Origin: Chromatiales bacterium
GTDB taxonomy: Bacteria; Pseudomonadota; Gammaproteobacteria; JAGRGH01
Length of the DNA stretch: 64,000 bases
Direction: 5' to 3'
NCBI GenBank assembly: GCA_020445605.1
Contig: JAGRGH010000017.1
Span: 1-64,000, forward strand
The translations under genes and the position numbers were made by a program. The number at the start of each line of letters is the position of its first letter. Position 1 is the stretch's first letter. The notes beneath the pieces are model-generated. The model was not told where the DNA came from and did not search any database. It worked only from the letters and a program-made list of their open reading frames with translations. This document shows, one piece after another, positions 10,195-18,915 of this stretch.

Positions 10195-10575
10195 ATGTCC
10201 AATCGCGACGACATTCTGGCCAATCGGCTCAACGCGGAGCCCGCGATCTTCAAGGGCTGCTCGTCGTCCGAGTTGGGCGTCATCGTGGGTGTGGCCGCGC
10301 TCATCTGGTTGCCTGTCTCTCTTCTCCTGGCAGGGCTGATGGGCGCGGTCACCATGGGCTTCGGCATCGCCGGGGTGGGCGTGGTCGCCACCGTGATCAT
10401 GATGGCCACCTTGTTCCAGCGGCTCAAGCGCGGGCGGCCGGACGGTTATTACCAGCAACAGATCGCCATTCAATTGGATGATCGCGGCTTGCGCCGGTCG
10501 CCGTTCATTCGGCGTAGCGGCGCCTGGGATATCGGGAGGAGTCGGAGTGCGACGCTACCGCTACGAGATCGATAA
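10195..10575 (+). CDS. ICE membrane protein, TIGR03750/DUF3487 family
   Basis: 126 residues. The N-terminal part, LANRLNAEPAIFKGCSSSEL, is followed by two closely spaced transmembrane helices (about 30-72) and a basic tail with FQRLKRGRPDGYYQQQ. This is the DUF3487 pattern, functionally in the position of VirB3/TraL. Its 3' end overlaps the start of the next gene (GTG at 10547) by 29 bases in another frame. Confidence 0.83.
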   Translation: MSNRDDILANRLNAEPAIFKGCSSSELGVIVGVAALIWLPVSLLLAGLMGAVTMGFGIAGVGVVATVIMMATLFQRLKRGRPDGYYQQQIAIQLDDRGLRRSPFIRRSGAWDIGRSRSATLPLRDR

Positions 10576-11200
10576 CGTGCGCGCCCATTTGCGTTCGCTG
10601 TGGGTGATCATCGCCGTACAGATCGTCGTCATCCTGGCGCTATGGTTCGGTTGGAGCCAGGCACCACAACGCCTGACCGTCCACGTCCCGCCAGACCTGC
10701 GCTCCGGCGCGACACTGGCCGTCGATGAAGTACCGCCGGCCAACGTGTACTCCTTCGCCTACTACATCTTTCAGCAACTCAATCGCTGGCCCGAGGACGG
10801 GGCGCGGGATTATGGCAAAGCGATCTTCCGCATCTCGTCCTATGTGACCCCACGGTATCGGGCCGATCTCATCGCGGACATGGAGTTGAAGGGTAAACAG
10901 GGCGAGTTGGCCTACCGCGTACGCGGCGTGCAAGAGGTGCCGGGCCATGGCTATGAAGAACGCCGAGTCGATGTGCTGGCCCCGGGTGTCTGGGTGGTGT
11001 GGCTGGATCTCGATCTCTACGAGTCGGTGAAAGGCATGACGGTGAAGAAGACGACCATCCGTTATCCGCTGCGCGTCGTGCGACTCGCCGTCGATCCGGA
11101 GTCGAATCCTTGGGGGCTGGCACTGGACGGTTTCGCGGCGGACGGCCCGCGGCGTCTGGCGGAATCCGAACTCAACAACGAGGCCGGGCAGGGCGGCTGA
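10547..11200 (+). CDS. ICE protein, TIGR03746/DUF2895 (PFL_4703) family, VirB8/TraE-like
   Basis: 217 residues from the GTG at 10547, which follows GGAGGA with good spacing; reading further upstream would only give a frame overlapping DUF3487. It has a short cytoplasmic N-terminus, one transmembrane helix (about 17-37) and a periplasmic domain beginning around LTVHVPPDLRSGATLAVDEV. The family is the VirB8/TraE-type inner-membrane scaffold of MPF-G systems. Confidence 0.82.
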   Translation: MRRYRYEIDNVRAHLRSLWVIIAVQIVVILALWFGWSQAPQRLTVHVPPDLRSGATLAVDEVPPANVYSFAYYIFQQLNRWPEDGARDYGKAIFRISSYVTPRYRADLIADMELKGKQGELAYRVRGVQEVPGHGYEERRVDVLAPGVWVVWLDLDLYESVKGMTVKKTTIRYPLRVVRLAVDPESNPWGLALDGFAADGPRRLAESELNNEAGQGG

Positions 11201-11213
11201 GGGGGATCAACGC

Positions 11214-12017
11214 ATGTATTCAATCAACAATCTCAAACGTGGCGTCATTTTCTGGTTGGGAGTCGGGCTGCTGTTGGTGCAGTCGATGGTCCATGCCGAG
11301 TCGGAAGTCACCGAGCGCATCGAGTGGAACAGGACGCCCATCCAGCTCGATCTCAAGGTCGGCCACGAACGTTTGGTGCATTTTCCGGGTGCGATCAAAG
11401 TAGCTGTGCCGGCATCCCTGCAGCCGTTGCTGCGTACTCAAAGCGTCAACGGAACCGTTTACTTCCTCGCTAGCGCACCGTTCGATGCCACCCGTGTCAT
11501 GGTACGCAGCATCGACGGTGGCCAGATGTTTCTCTTCGATGTGTCCGCGACTCAAGAGGGCGGCCAGACCCATCCCGTGCAGGTGTACGTGAAGACGAAC
11601 GGTGAGGGTCACGCCGAGACGACGGATTCATCCCTGGCGAGTCATGACGCAACGGCGCAATACAGCTACGTTGCCCTGACCCGGTTCGCGGCTCAGCAGC
11701 TCTATGCACCCGCGCGCCTCGTCCAGGATTGGCCGGGCATCGTCCGTGTGCCGGTAATGCACGGGCCAGTCAGCTTGCTGTACGGGGGCGCGATCGATGC
11801 AACACCGTTGATGGCCTGGCGGGCCGGGGCGCTGTATGTCACGGCCGTCAAATTGACCAACCGCACCGATCAGCCGCAGACACTGGATCCGCGCAACCTG
11901 CGTGGTACCTGGCTGACCGCAACCTTTCAGCACAACCGCCTGTTGGCCGCCGGCAGTGAGGCGGACACCACGGCGGTGTATCTGATCTCGGCGCGACCGT
12001 TCGAGGCCGCAAGGTAA
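11214..12017 (+). CDS. ICE protein, TIGR03749 (PFL_4704) family, TraK/VirB9-like
   Basis: 267 residues with a signal peptide ending near SMVHAES and a beta-rich periplasmic body. The ATG follows GGGGG with good spacing. Its place between the DUF2895 and PFL_4705 genes fits the TraK/VirB9-type secretin-like component of the outer-membrane core complex; that role is inferred from position and family. Confidence 0.82.
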   Translation: MYSINNLKRGVIFWLGVGLLLVQSMVHAESEVTERIEWNRTPIQLDLKVGHERLVHFPGAIKVAVPASLQPLLRTQSVNGTVYFLASAPFDATRVMVRSIDGGQMFLFDVSATQEGGQTHPVQVYVKTNGEGHAETTDSSLASHDATAQYSYVALTRFAAQQLYAPARLVQDWPGIVRVPVMHGPVSLLYGGAIDATPLMAWRAGALYVTAVKLTNRTDQPQTLDPRNLRGTWLTATFQHNRLLAAGSEADTTAVYLISARPFEAAR

Positions 12018-12021
12018 GCCC

Positions 12022-13419
12022 ATGGCCATCGCAACCAGCAATCGACTGTTACCGATCATCGCCGGCGTCGTGGTGCTCATGCTGGTGTTCGTCACCCTCA
12101 AGTCATGCTCGAACGGCGTGGATGACCAGATCGTGATGGAGGCCGTGCCGCAGGCGCCGGTGCCGGACGCCGACACGCCCGCCGACACCATCAAGACCCT
12201 GACCGCGAACGTCGCGGCGATGACCGCCGAGGTCAAAGCCTTGCGGCAGGACAACGCGACACTGCGCAATGAGAACCAACGTCTGCTGAGCAGTCGCGCG
12301 CAGATCGAGGAGAACGTGGCCACGCGGGTCAAGCGCGAACTGTTGTCGCGCGAGAAAGACAAAACCGCGCAGGATCGCCTGGATTCCAGTGTGCTGTCGT
12401 CGCTGACGGCACGGGTGGATGCCTTGTCGCAATCGCTATCGCCGGGGAAGTCGACAAAGGGCGCCAGCGACATCCCGGTCGGACTGGGTTTCGACGGTGG
12501 CGGGGCAGGGGTGCCGACCGCCAGCGGCCTGGTCTGGATCGATCCGCTGGATGCCATGGATGAAGATACAAGCGGCGCGAAAGGAACCGGGCTGTTGCAC
12601 CAGGTGCGCCAGTCCACCGGTGGTGCGCTGAGTACCGCCCGCGAGCAGACAGGCAATATCGCCCGTGAGTTGGAGATGGTGCATCCGGTCTACACGGTCC
12701 CGCGCAACGCCACGCTTATCGGCTCGACGGCCATGACGGCCCTGGTCGGACGGGTTCCGATACAAGGACAAGTGCGCGACCCCATGCCGTTCAAGGTGAT
12801 CACCGGGGCCGACAATCTCGCCGCCAACGGTCTCACCGTGCCCGGCGTGCAGGGGATGGTATGGAGCGGTACGGCCATCGGCGACTGGACGCTGTCCTGC
12901 GTCACCGGCAGGCTCGACTCGGTGACCTTCGTGTTCGACGACGGCACCATCCGCACGATCTCCAGCGATGACCGCGGCGGTCAGTCCGGCGGCAACAAGC
13001 GGCCCCTGGGCTGGATCTCGGATCAGCAGGGTATCCCCTGCATCAGTGGGGAACGCAAGACCAACGCCCCGGCGTTTCTCACCCAGCGTATCGGCGTGAT
13101 GGCCATTCAGGCAGCCGCCGATGCAGCGGCCGCGGCCGAGACCACAACGGTCGTCAGTGACAGCGGCGCGGCGAGCAACAATGTCACCGGCGATGCCGGC
13201 ACCTACGTGCTCGGCAAGACCATCGCCGGCGGTAGCGACGAGGTTGCCAAGTGGCTCCTGGAACGTCAGTCGCAGAGCTTCGACGCGGTGTTCGTGCCGG
13301 CAGGTGCTAGCCTCGCCATCCACGTCGACGTGGAGCTCCCCATCGATCTCGATCTAAAAGGCAGGAAACTCGATCATGCGAAAGCCATTAACCCTTATCA
13401 GCGCACTCGGCTTGATTAG
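12022..13419 (+). CDS. ICE protein, TIGR03752 (PFL_4705) family, VirB10/TraB-like
   Basis: 465 residues: an N-terminal transmembrane helix (about 10-26), a predicted coiled coil (about 55-115, ALRQDNATLRNENQRLLSS), a flexible Gly-rich linker and a C-terminal beta domain with PIQGQVRDPMPFKVI. This is the architecture of VirB10/TraB proteins, which span the envelope and transduce ATP energy to the outer-membrane core. It overlaps the next gene by 44 bases. Confidence 0.83.
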   Translation: MAIATSNRLLPIIAGVVVLMLVFVTLKSCSNGVDDQIVMEAVPQAPVPDADTPADTIKTLTANVAAMTAEVKALRQDNATLRNENQRLLSSRAQIEENVATRVKRELLSREKDKTAQDRLDSSVLSSLTARVDALSQSLSPGKSTKGASDIPVGLGFDGGGAGVPTASGLVWIDPLDAMDEDTSGAKGTGLLHQVRQSTGGALSTAREQTGNIARELEMVHPVYTVPRNATLIGSTAMTALVGRVPIQGQVRDPMPFKVITGADNLAANGLTVPGVQGMVWSGTAIGDWTLSCVTGRLDSVTFVFDDGTIRTISSDDRGGQSGGNKRPLGWISDQQGIPCISGERKTNAPAFLTQRIGVMAIQAAADAAAAAETTTVVSDSGAASNNVTGDAGTYVLGKTIAGGSDEVAKWLLERQSQSFDAVFVPAGASLAIHVDVELPIDLDLKGRKLDHAKAINPYQRTRLD

Positions 13420-13792
13420 TCTCGTGCTGGGCGGCTGTGCCAGTACCAAGGACGCCGTGTTGCCACAGGACGGCCCGCCCATGAAGACGATCTACGAGCA
13501 GCACATGCGCGAGTCGGGTGCGAACGATCCCATGGCGGTGCGCCAGGCGCTGGGCGATCGTCCCCTCGTCGACGGTGACGGCTCGCTCCATGGCTACACC
13601 CGCGAGGCCCACAATGAGATCGACACCACCTTTGCCCGGCTGCCGAATCCGAGTCTGGTGATGTACGTGTTTCCGCACCTGGCCGGTGACGAGCAGGTGC
13701 CGGTGCCAGGTTACGTGACGACCTTTCCGATGTATGAGCGGGTCGAGTACGCGCTGCCCGGCGAAGTGCCGGCCAACCTGCAGCGGAAATGA
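13376..13792 (+). CDS. ICE lipoprotein, TIGR03751 family
   Basis: 138 residues with a lipobox ending in VLGGCASTK, so it is probably an outer-membrane lipoprotein, in the VirB7/TraV position of the operon. The body has the family-like stretches HMRESGANDPMAVRQALGDR and YVFPHLAGDEQVPVPGY. The start lies inside the upstream gene and the stop overlaps the ATPase gene by 4 bases, indicating coupling. Confidence 0.82.
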   Translation: MRKPLTLISALGLISLVLGGCASTKDAVLPQDGPPMKTIYEQHMRESGANDPMAVRQALGDRPLVDGDGSLHGYTREAHNEIDTTFARLPNPSLVMYVFPHLAGDEQVPVPGYVTTFPMYERVEYALPGEVPANLQRK

Positions 13793-16530
13793 ACATGGCG
13801 AAGTCTCTCGCTAGCGATTCAGCCAAGAAGGCACACGATCCGGCGCAAGCGCCGTTGACCACGGCGGAAGTCAAGCGCTTGTACGATCGCCCGCCGTCTT
13901 TCACTGATCTGCTGCCCTGGGTCGAGTACGATCCGGACAGCCGCACCTTCTTGTTGGAAGACGGAGTCAGTGTGGGCGTCTTGTTCGAGATCATCCCGGC
14001 GGGCACCGAGGCCCGCACCCCGGAGTTCATGCGGCAACTGCGTGATGCCATCCAGACTGCACTCACCGATGCCATTCCCGAAGAAGATGACGCGCCGTGG
14101 ATCTTGCAGGTCTACGTGCAGGACGAGCCGAGCCTGAAAGAATTCCAGAAGGAAGTCGCAGCCTATGCGCAGCCGAGCGCCAGGGACAGCACGTTCACCC
14201 GGCACTACCAGGACACGTTTGCGCAGCACCTGGCGCGGATCACCCGTCCCGGGGGGCTGTTCGAGGACACCGCCGTAACCGGAACCCATTGGCGGGGACA
14301 GGTGCGCCGTGTGCGCGCGACGCTCTATCGGCGTATGAAGGTCAAAGGCAAGATGCCGACGGCGGTCGAAGTGGAAGAAGCGATGAACGACGTGGCGACC
14401 AAGTGGGTCGCCTCACTGGCCTCGGCCGGCATTCACGCGCGGCGTGGCACCGGCAAGGATCTCTACGAGTGGTTGTTGAAGTGGTTCAATCCGAAACCGG
14501 CGATCGCCGATGGCGATCCCGACAAGCTGTTGGAGATCGCCCCGTATCCGGGCGACGCGGACCTCCCGTTCGGCTACGACCTGGCCGAACGGCTCACACT
14601 CACCATGCCGCGCTCGGACAATGAAACCGCCACCTGGTGGTTCGATGGTCTGCCGCATACCGTAGTCACGATCCAGGGATTACGGCGGGCGCCAGAGGTC
14701 GGGCACATGACCGCCGAGCGCCAGGCAGGCGACCATGTCTTCTCGCTGTTCGATCGTCTACCGGAACACACCGTGATGGTGCTCACCCTGACGCTCAAGC
14801 CGCAGGATTTCACCCGTAACCACATCGCCCAGGTCAAGCGGGCCGCGGTGGGCGACTCCGCCGAAGCGGCGTTGACACGCGAGGATGCAGAGCTCGTGGA
14901 GCGGGAGATGGCGCAGGGCAATAAGCTCTACCCGGTGAGCATCGCCTTCTACGTGCGCGGCGATAATCCCAAGGCCCTGCGCGCCAACGTCAATCAACTG
15001 AATGCAATACTGCTGCCCAACGGCCTGCAGCCGATCCTGCAGGAAGCGGATCTCCTCGCGCTGGACAGCTACATTCGCAATCTGCCCATGGCCTATGACG
15101 TGTCGCTGGACAAGTCCAGCCGCCGCTCACGCCTGGTCTTCTCCAGTCACACCGCGAATCTGCTGCCCCTGTACGGCCGCTCGAAGGGAACCGGTCACCC
15201 GGGGCTGGTGTTCTTCAACCGCGGCGCCGAGCCGCTGGCCTTCGATCCGCTGCACCGGGCCGACCGCAAGAAGAACGCCCACATGCTGATCCTCGGGCCT
15301 ACCGGGGCGGGCAAGTCGGCGCTGCTGGTCTACCTGCTGCAACAGATGGCCGCGGTGTACCGCCCGCGCATCTTCATCATCGAGGCCGGCGGGTCGTTCT
15401 CGCTGCTGGGTCAGCACTTCCAGGCTCACGACGTCTCCGTCAACCAGGTCACCTTGAACCCGAACGTGGACGTGAGTCTGCCGCCGTTCGCGGATGCCAT
15501 ACGCGTGCTGGACAAGGAACACCGTGTGCGTCTCGGCAAAGAACCGGATGACTTGGTCGACGACGATGACGAGGTCGAAGACGAGGGCGGCGGTCGAGAT
15601 ATTCTTGGCGAGATGGAAATCGCCGCCCGGATCATGATCACCGGCGGGGACGAGCGCGAAGACGCCCGCGTGAGCCGGGCCGATCGACTGCTCATCCGCA
15701 ACGCCATCTTCTTGGCCGCCAAGACCGTGAAGGAGAGTGGGCGAGACCAGGTAATCACCGAGGACGTGGTCAGTGCCTTGCACGCCATCGGACGGGATCA
15801 AAGCCTGCCCGAGCACCGGCGCAACCGGGCGATCGAGATGGGCGACGGCATGGCGCTGTTCTGCTCCGGTCTCGCCGGCCACTTTTTCAACCGGCCCGGC
15901 ACCCGCTGGCCGGAGGCCGACGTCACCGTCTTGGAAATGGGCATGCTGGCGCGCGAAGGCTACGAGGATCAGCTCACCGTGGCCTACATCTCCATGATGA
16001 GCCACATCAACGACCTGGTGGAGCGCCACCAGCACGACGCCCGACCCACACTGGTGGTAACCGACGAAGGTCACATCATCACCACCAATCCGCTGTTGGC
16101 TCGCTACGTGGTCAAGATCACCAAGATGTGGCGCAAGCTCGGCGCCTGGTTCTGGATCGCCACCCAGAACCTTGAGGACTTCCCCGACGCCAGCCGCAAG
16201 ATGCTCAACATGATGGAGTGGTGGATGTGCTTGGTCATGCCCAAAGAGGAAGTCGAGCAGATCGCACGCTTCAAGGACCTGACCGACGTGCAACGCAGTC
16301 TGCTGCAATCGGCCCGCAAGGAACCCGGCAAGTACGTCGAAGGCGTGGTGCTCTCCGATAACCTGGAAGCTCTGTTCCGCAACGTACCGCCGCCACTATC
16401 CCTGGCACTCGCCATGACCGAGAAACACGAGAAGGCGGAGCGCGCGGCAATCATGCGCGAACGCAACTGCAGCGAGCTCGAGGCGGTTTATGCTATTGCG
16501 GAGCAGATTGCTGAGAGTCGCCGCGGATAG
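13789..16530 (+). CDS. Conjugative transfer ATPase, TIGR03744 family, VirB4/TraC-like
   Basis: 913 residues. Walker A is GPTGAGKSALLVYLL (about residue 504), and a Walker B-like LVVTDEGHII follows near residue 760, with the TQNLEDF stretch of VirB4/TraC ATPases after it. A short acidic insertion (DDLVDDDDEVEDEGGG) sits between. It energises pilus assembly and substrate transfer at the inner membrane. It closes the first half of the transfer operon; in related ICEs cargo is often found at this point, and the lower-GC island begins 250 bases further on. Confidence 0.93.
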   Translation: MNMAKSLASDSAKKAHDPAQAPLTTAEVKRLYDRPPSFTDLLPWVEYDPDSRTFLLEDGVSVGVLFEIIPAGTEARTPEFMRQLRDAIQTALTDAIPEEDDAPWILQVYVQDEPSLKEFQKEVAAYAQPSARDSTFTRHYQDTFAQHLARITRPGGLFEDTAVTGTHWRGQVRRVRATLYRRMKVKGKMPTAVEVEEAMNDVATKWVASLASAGIHARRGTGKDLYEWLLKWFNPKPAIADGDPDKLLEIAPYPGDADLPFGYDLAERLTLTMPRSDNETATWWFDGLPHTVVTIQGLRRAPEVGHMTAERQAGDHVFSLFDRLPEHTVMVLTLTLKPQDFTRNHIAQVKRAAVGDSAEAALTREDAELVEREMAQGNKLYPVSIAFYVRGDNPKALRANVNQLNAILLPNGLQPILQEADLLALDSYIRNLPMAYDVSLDKSSRRSRLVFSSHTANLLPLYGRSKGTGHPGLVFFNRGAEPLAFDPLHRADRKKNAHMLILGPTGAGKSALLVYLLQQMAAVYRPRIFIIEAGGSFSLLGQHFQAHDVSVNQVTLNPNVDVSLPPFADAIRVLDKEHRVRLGKEPDDLVDDDDEVEDEGGGRDILGEMEIAARIMITGGDEREDARVSRADRLLIRNAIFLAAKTVKESGRDQVITEDVVSALHAIGRDQSLPEHRRNRAIEMGDGMALFCSGLAGHFFNRPGTRWPEADVTVLEMGMLAREGYEDQLTVAYISMMSHINDLVERHQHDARPTLVVTDEGHIITTNPLLARYVVKITKMWRKLGAWFWIATQNLEDFPDASRKMLNMMEWWMCLVMPKEEVEQIARFKDLTDVQRSLLQSARKEPGKYVEGVVLSDNLEALFRNVPPPLSLALAMTEKHEKAERAAIMRERNCSELEAVYAIAEQIAESRRG

Positions 16531-16693
16531 GAAGACATTGCGCCCGCTTCACCCCCCCATATCCCAAATGAGCTGCGCCGAGCCATAGCTGCCATTTAGG
16601 ATGCTCGGCATGGCCACTTGCGAGAAAACAAAATCGCAATTTCATTATATCCCTGTCATGTAGACCCAAGAGGGGGGAGGCAATTGCCATACT

Positions 16694-16735
16694 CGTTATG
16701 TATCGTGTAAGCAGCATAACGGGTTATACTTGGCA
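16694..16735 (+). promoter_or_regulatory. Inverted repeat and candidate promoter of the QueC island
   Basis: CGTTATG (16694-16700) and CATAACG (16715-16721) form a 7-bp inverted repeat with a 14-base spacer. It is followed by TATACT (16725-16730) and TTGGCA (16730-16735), which could serve as a -10 and a -35 of alternative promoters. Neither has a well-matched partner box. The position, 43-84 bases before the first island gene, is what supports a regulatory role. Confidence 0.35.
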
Positions 16736-16777
16736 GTGCATTTTCGATTTGTTCTTAGATATATCAAGGGGATACGC

Positions 16778-17095
16778 ATGTCAGGAAGTGGCGGTGGAAG
16801 TGGAGGGGGTAGTTTCGAGCCGGTGAAGGATTGTGGGAGCATCAGCTTCAACACTGATATCAATTCACCCCAAGAGCATGCAATGGAAGGACTCGAAACC
16901 CAGGACAGATTGGATGTCGTATTGAGCAACAATACAGTTGCCGTCGTGCGGCAGGATACGGGGGATACGTTAGGCTCGGTCAATTGGTCATCGATTGCAA
17001 GGCTGATCGAGTGTTTACGTGACGGTTTCGAATATGTGGCCGTGGTCAGAGCTATTCAGGATGGACTGATAAAGGTACACATATCAGCCAAGTAA
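16778..17095 (+). CDS. Small protein with N-terminal Gly/Ser tail, unknown family
   Basis: 105 residues from the ATG at 16778, which follows AAGGGG; an upstream in-frame start at 16730 is less likely. The N-terminus, MSGSGGGSGGGSFEP, is a flexible Gly/Ser tail; the rest looks like a compact beta-rich domain (DRLDVVLSNNTVAVVRQDTG, SARLIECLRDGFEYVAVVRA-like strands) with two cysteines. I do not recognise a named family. It opens the island operon, 15 bases before the PfkB-NDT gene. Because QueC-like enzymes in some anti-phage systems are reported to modify a partner protein's N-terminus, an exposed Gly/Ser tail makes it a candidate substrate; this is inference only. The GC content is lower than that of the transfer genes. 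Confidence 0.75.
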   Translation: MSGSGGGSGGGSFEPVKDCGSISFNTDINSPQEHAMEGLETQDRLDVVLSNNTVAVVRQDTGDTLGSVNWSSIARLIECLRDGFEYVAVVRAIQDGLIKVHISAK

Positions 17096-17110
17096 AGGGG
17101 GCCTATCGTC

Positions 17111-18319
17111 ATGAGAATCGTTGGCGGCATCTACAATGAGCGGTCCATCTTTCCTGAAGATGATGTTATATACGGCAGTGGCGGACGTGCAGCGGCGGCC
17201 CTGAGTCTTATGAACCCCGACATCACTCTGACGAGCTTTGTAGGGGAGAATAGGCGGCACGATATCGAATACCATGTAAAGGAAATTTGGAATCTCAATT
17301 TGGATGCTTTTGCTGTGCCCGAAATTGTGTCCTTCACTTACTACCACGGGCTCTCTTCCCCGATAATCAGGCCTACACGATTACCTGTAGACGATGCGCC
17401 AGAGATAAGAGTCTCAGACGACATTATCCTTCAATTCGGTATGCTGGAGGGAAAGGCGGTCGTAAATGGAAGAAGGGTTATATACGATCCTCAGAATCCC
17501 GAGAGACCCGAACGTTTCGATGCTAATGGTTCAGCAGCGCAGGAATTAGCCTATGTATTGAATCGGGGAGAAGCATACAAGCTAACAGGTCAGGACGATA
17601 TCGCCCGAGCAGCCAAAATACTACTGGATCAGCCTTGTGTAGTAGTCGTAGTGGTCAAATCCGGGGCGAATGGTGCCAAAGTCTATACGGCAACAACGAC
17701 TGATCACGTAGCGGCTTATGCTACAAATAATGTTTGGCCGATTGGCTCAGGTGATGTGTTCGCGGCAGTATTCGCGCATTTCTGGGGAACTGAGAATAGC
17801 TCACCAGCGGAAGCCGCTCGATATGCATCCAGGGCTGCGGCGTTGTATTGTGGTCGGAAGCAGATCCCACTTCGTCGTGAGGTCCTTACGGGCGCGGATT
17901 TCATATTTCCACTCCTCGAGCCCTCTCGAAAACCTTCGGATGCAATGATCTATCTCGCGGGACCTTTTTTCACAATGAGCCAGCTCTGGCTTGTCGAGGA
18001 GGCGAGGACAGCTCTTCTGAGCGCTGGTTTCAAGGTGTTCTCTCCATATCATGATGTAGGTATCGGTAATGCTGACAAGGTAGTTCCTGCTGATATACAA
18101 GGCATAGAAGACGCGGATGTGATGCTTGCTTTATGCGACGGACTTGACGCCGGAACATTATTTGAGATTGGTTACGCTGTAAAGAAGGGGCTCCCAGTCG
18201 TTGCTTTTGGTGAACAGACAACGGATGAAGCGATGAAGATGCTATACGGAACAAAGTGTAAGGTGTTTCGTGATTTTACCAGCGCCATCTACCATGCGCA
18301 GTGGGAGGCGCTCGCGTGA
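17111..18319 (+). CDS. PfkB-family kinase fused to a nucleoside 2-deoxyribosyltransferase
   Basis: 402 residues in two domains. Residues 1 to about 275 resemble PfkB/ribokinase sugar or nucleoside kinases, with the catalytic WPIGSGDVFAAVFAHFW motif (GxGD, the aspartate being the base). Residues about 282-402 are a nucleoside 2-deoxyribosyltransferase-like domain: MIYLAGPFFTMSQ, then GIEDADVMLALCDGLDAGT and LFEIGYAVKKGLPVVAF, containing the family's catalytic glutamate in FEIGYA. NDT domains cleave or exchange the N-glycosidic bond of deoxynucleosides; some homologues act on nucleotides. The fusion suggests a base or (deoxy)nucleoside is moved and phosphorylated in one protein. The stop overlaps the GTG of the QueC-like gene. 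Confidence 0.85.
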   Translation: MRIVGGIYNERSIFPEDDVIYGSGGRAAAALSLMNPDITLTSFVGENRRHDIEYHVKEIWNLNLDAFAVPEIVSFTYYHGLSSPIIRPTRLPVDDAPEIRVSDDIILQFGMLEGKAVVNGRRVIYDPQNPERPERFDANGSAAQELAYVLNRGEAYKLTGQDDIARAAKILLDQPCVVVVVVKSGANGAKVYTATTTDHVAAYATNNVWPIGSGDVFAAVFAHFWGTENSSPAEAARYASRAAALYCGRKQIPLRREVLTGADFIFPLLEPSRKPSDAMIYLAGPFFTMSQLWLVEEARTALLSAGFKVFSPYHDVGIGNADKVVPADIQGIEDADVMLALCDGLDAGTLFEIGYAVKKGLPVVAFGEQTTDEAMKMLYGTKCKVFRDFTSAIYHAQWEALA

Positions 18320-18915
18320 GTAAGGTCGGTTTGCTGCTTTCTGGAGGAATGGACTCATTCGCCTTGACCTATCAGGAGAGACCCGATATTGCAGTGACTA
18401 TTGACTACGGTCAGAGGCCTGCTGCAGCCGAGATTCGTGCCGCTAGAATTCTCACTGATCGTTTAGGTATTCAGCACGTAACCATTTCAGTAGATCTGAG
18501 TGCCCTCGGCTCGGGAGACCTTGCTGGTACTCCAGCTATTGAGGACGCGCCTGCAAGCGATTGGTGGCCATACCGAAATCAAGCATTGATTACGCTTGCA
18601 GCCATGCGTTTGATTCCAAATGGAGTCAAACGCTTGTTAATCGCCACTGTCGGGACTGATTCAGTCCATCGTGACGGGACAAAAGAATTCATACGAACGA
18701 TTAGTGATCTCTTGTCTATGCAAGAAGGGGCGATGTTGGTGGGCGCGCCAGCAATTGACATGTCAACAGCAGATCTCGTAAATCAATCTGGTATTCCATA
18801 TTCACTGCTTGCCTGGGCGCATTCATGTCACACCAGTAACATTGCTTGCGGACAGTGCCGCGGTTGTGTCAAGCATCGGGAGGTTGTCGCAGAACTTGGT
18901 TATGCCGAAGCCTAG
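18316..18915 (+). CDS. QueC-like 7-cyano-7-deazaguanine synthase homologue
   Basis: 199 residues from a GTG at 18316 overlapping the preceding stop. The N-terminus holds the PP-loop ATP pyrophosphatase motif LLLSGGMDSFAL. The C-terminus has a four-cysteine zinc site of the form C-x6-C-x2-C-x2-C (SCHTSNIACGQCRGCVKH). Both are hallmarks of QueC, which makes preQ0 from carboxydeazaguanine and ammonia using ATP. No queD, queE or queF is nearby, so a housekeeping queuosine role is unlikely; QueC paralogues occur as accessory enzymes in type IV CBASS (Cap9), Qat (QatC) and dpd DNA-modification systems. It is slightly shorter than E. coli QueC. Confidence 0.88.
   Translation: MSKVGLLLSGGMDSFALTYQERPDIAVTIDYGQRPAAAEIRAARILTDRLGIQHVTISVDLSALGSGDLAGTPAIEDAPASDWWPYRNQALITLAAMRLIPNGVKRLLIATVGTDSVHRDGTKEFIRTISDLLSMQEGAMLVGAPAIDMSTADLVNQSGIPYSLLAWAHSCHTSNIACGQCRGCVKHREVVAELGYAEA

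Noticed and set aside
11628-12656. 342-residue minus-strand frame across two transfer genes
   Set aside because: It spans the boundary of two confirmed plus-strand genes and has no recognisable domain.
18316-18915. QueC-like gene as a normal queuosine gene
   Set aside because: No queD, queE, queF or tgt is found in the window and it is coupled to the PfkB-NDT gene.
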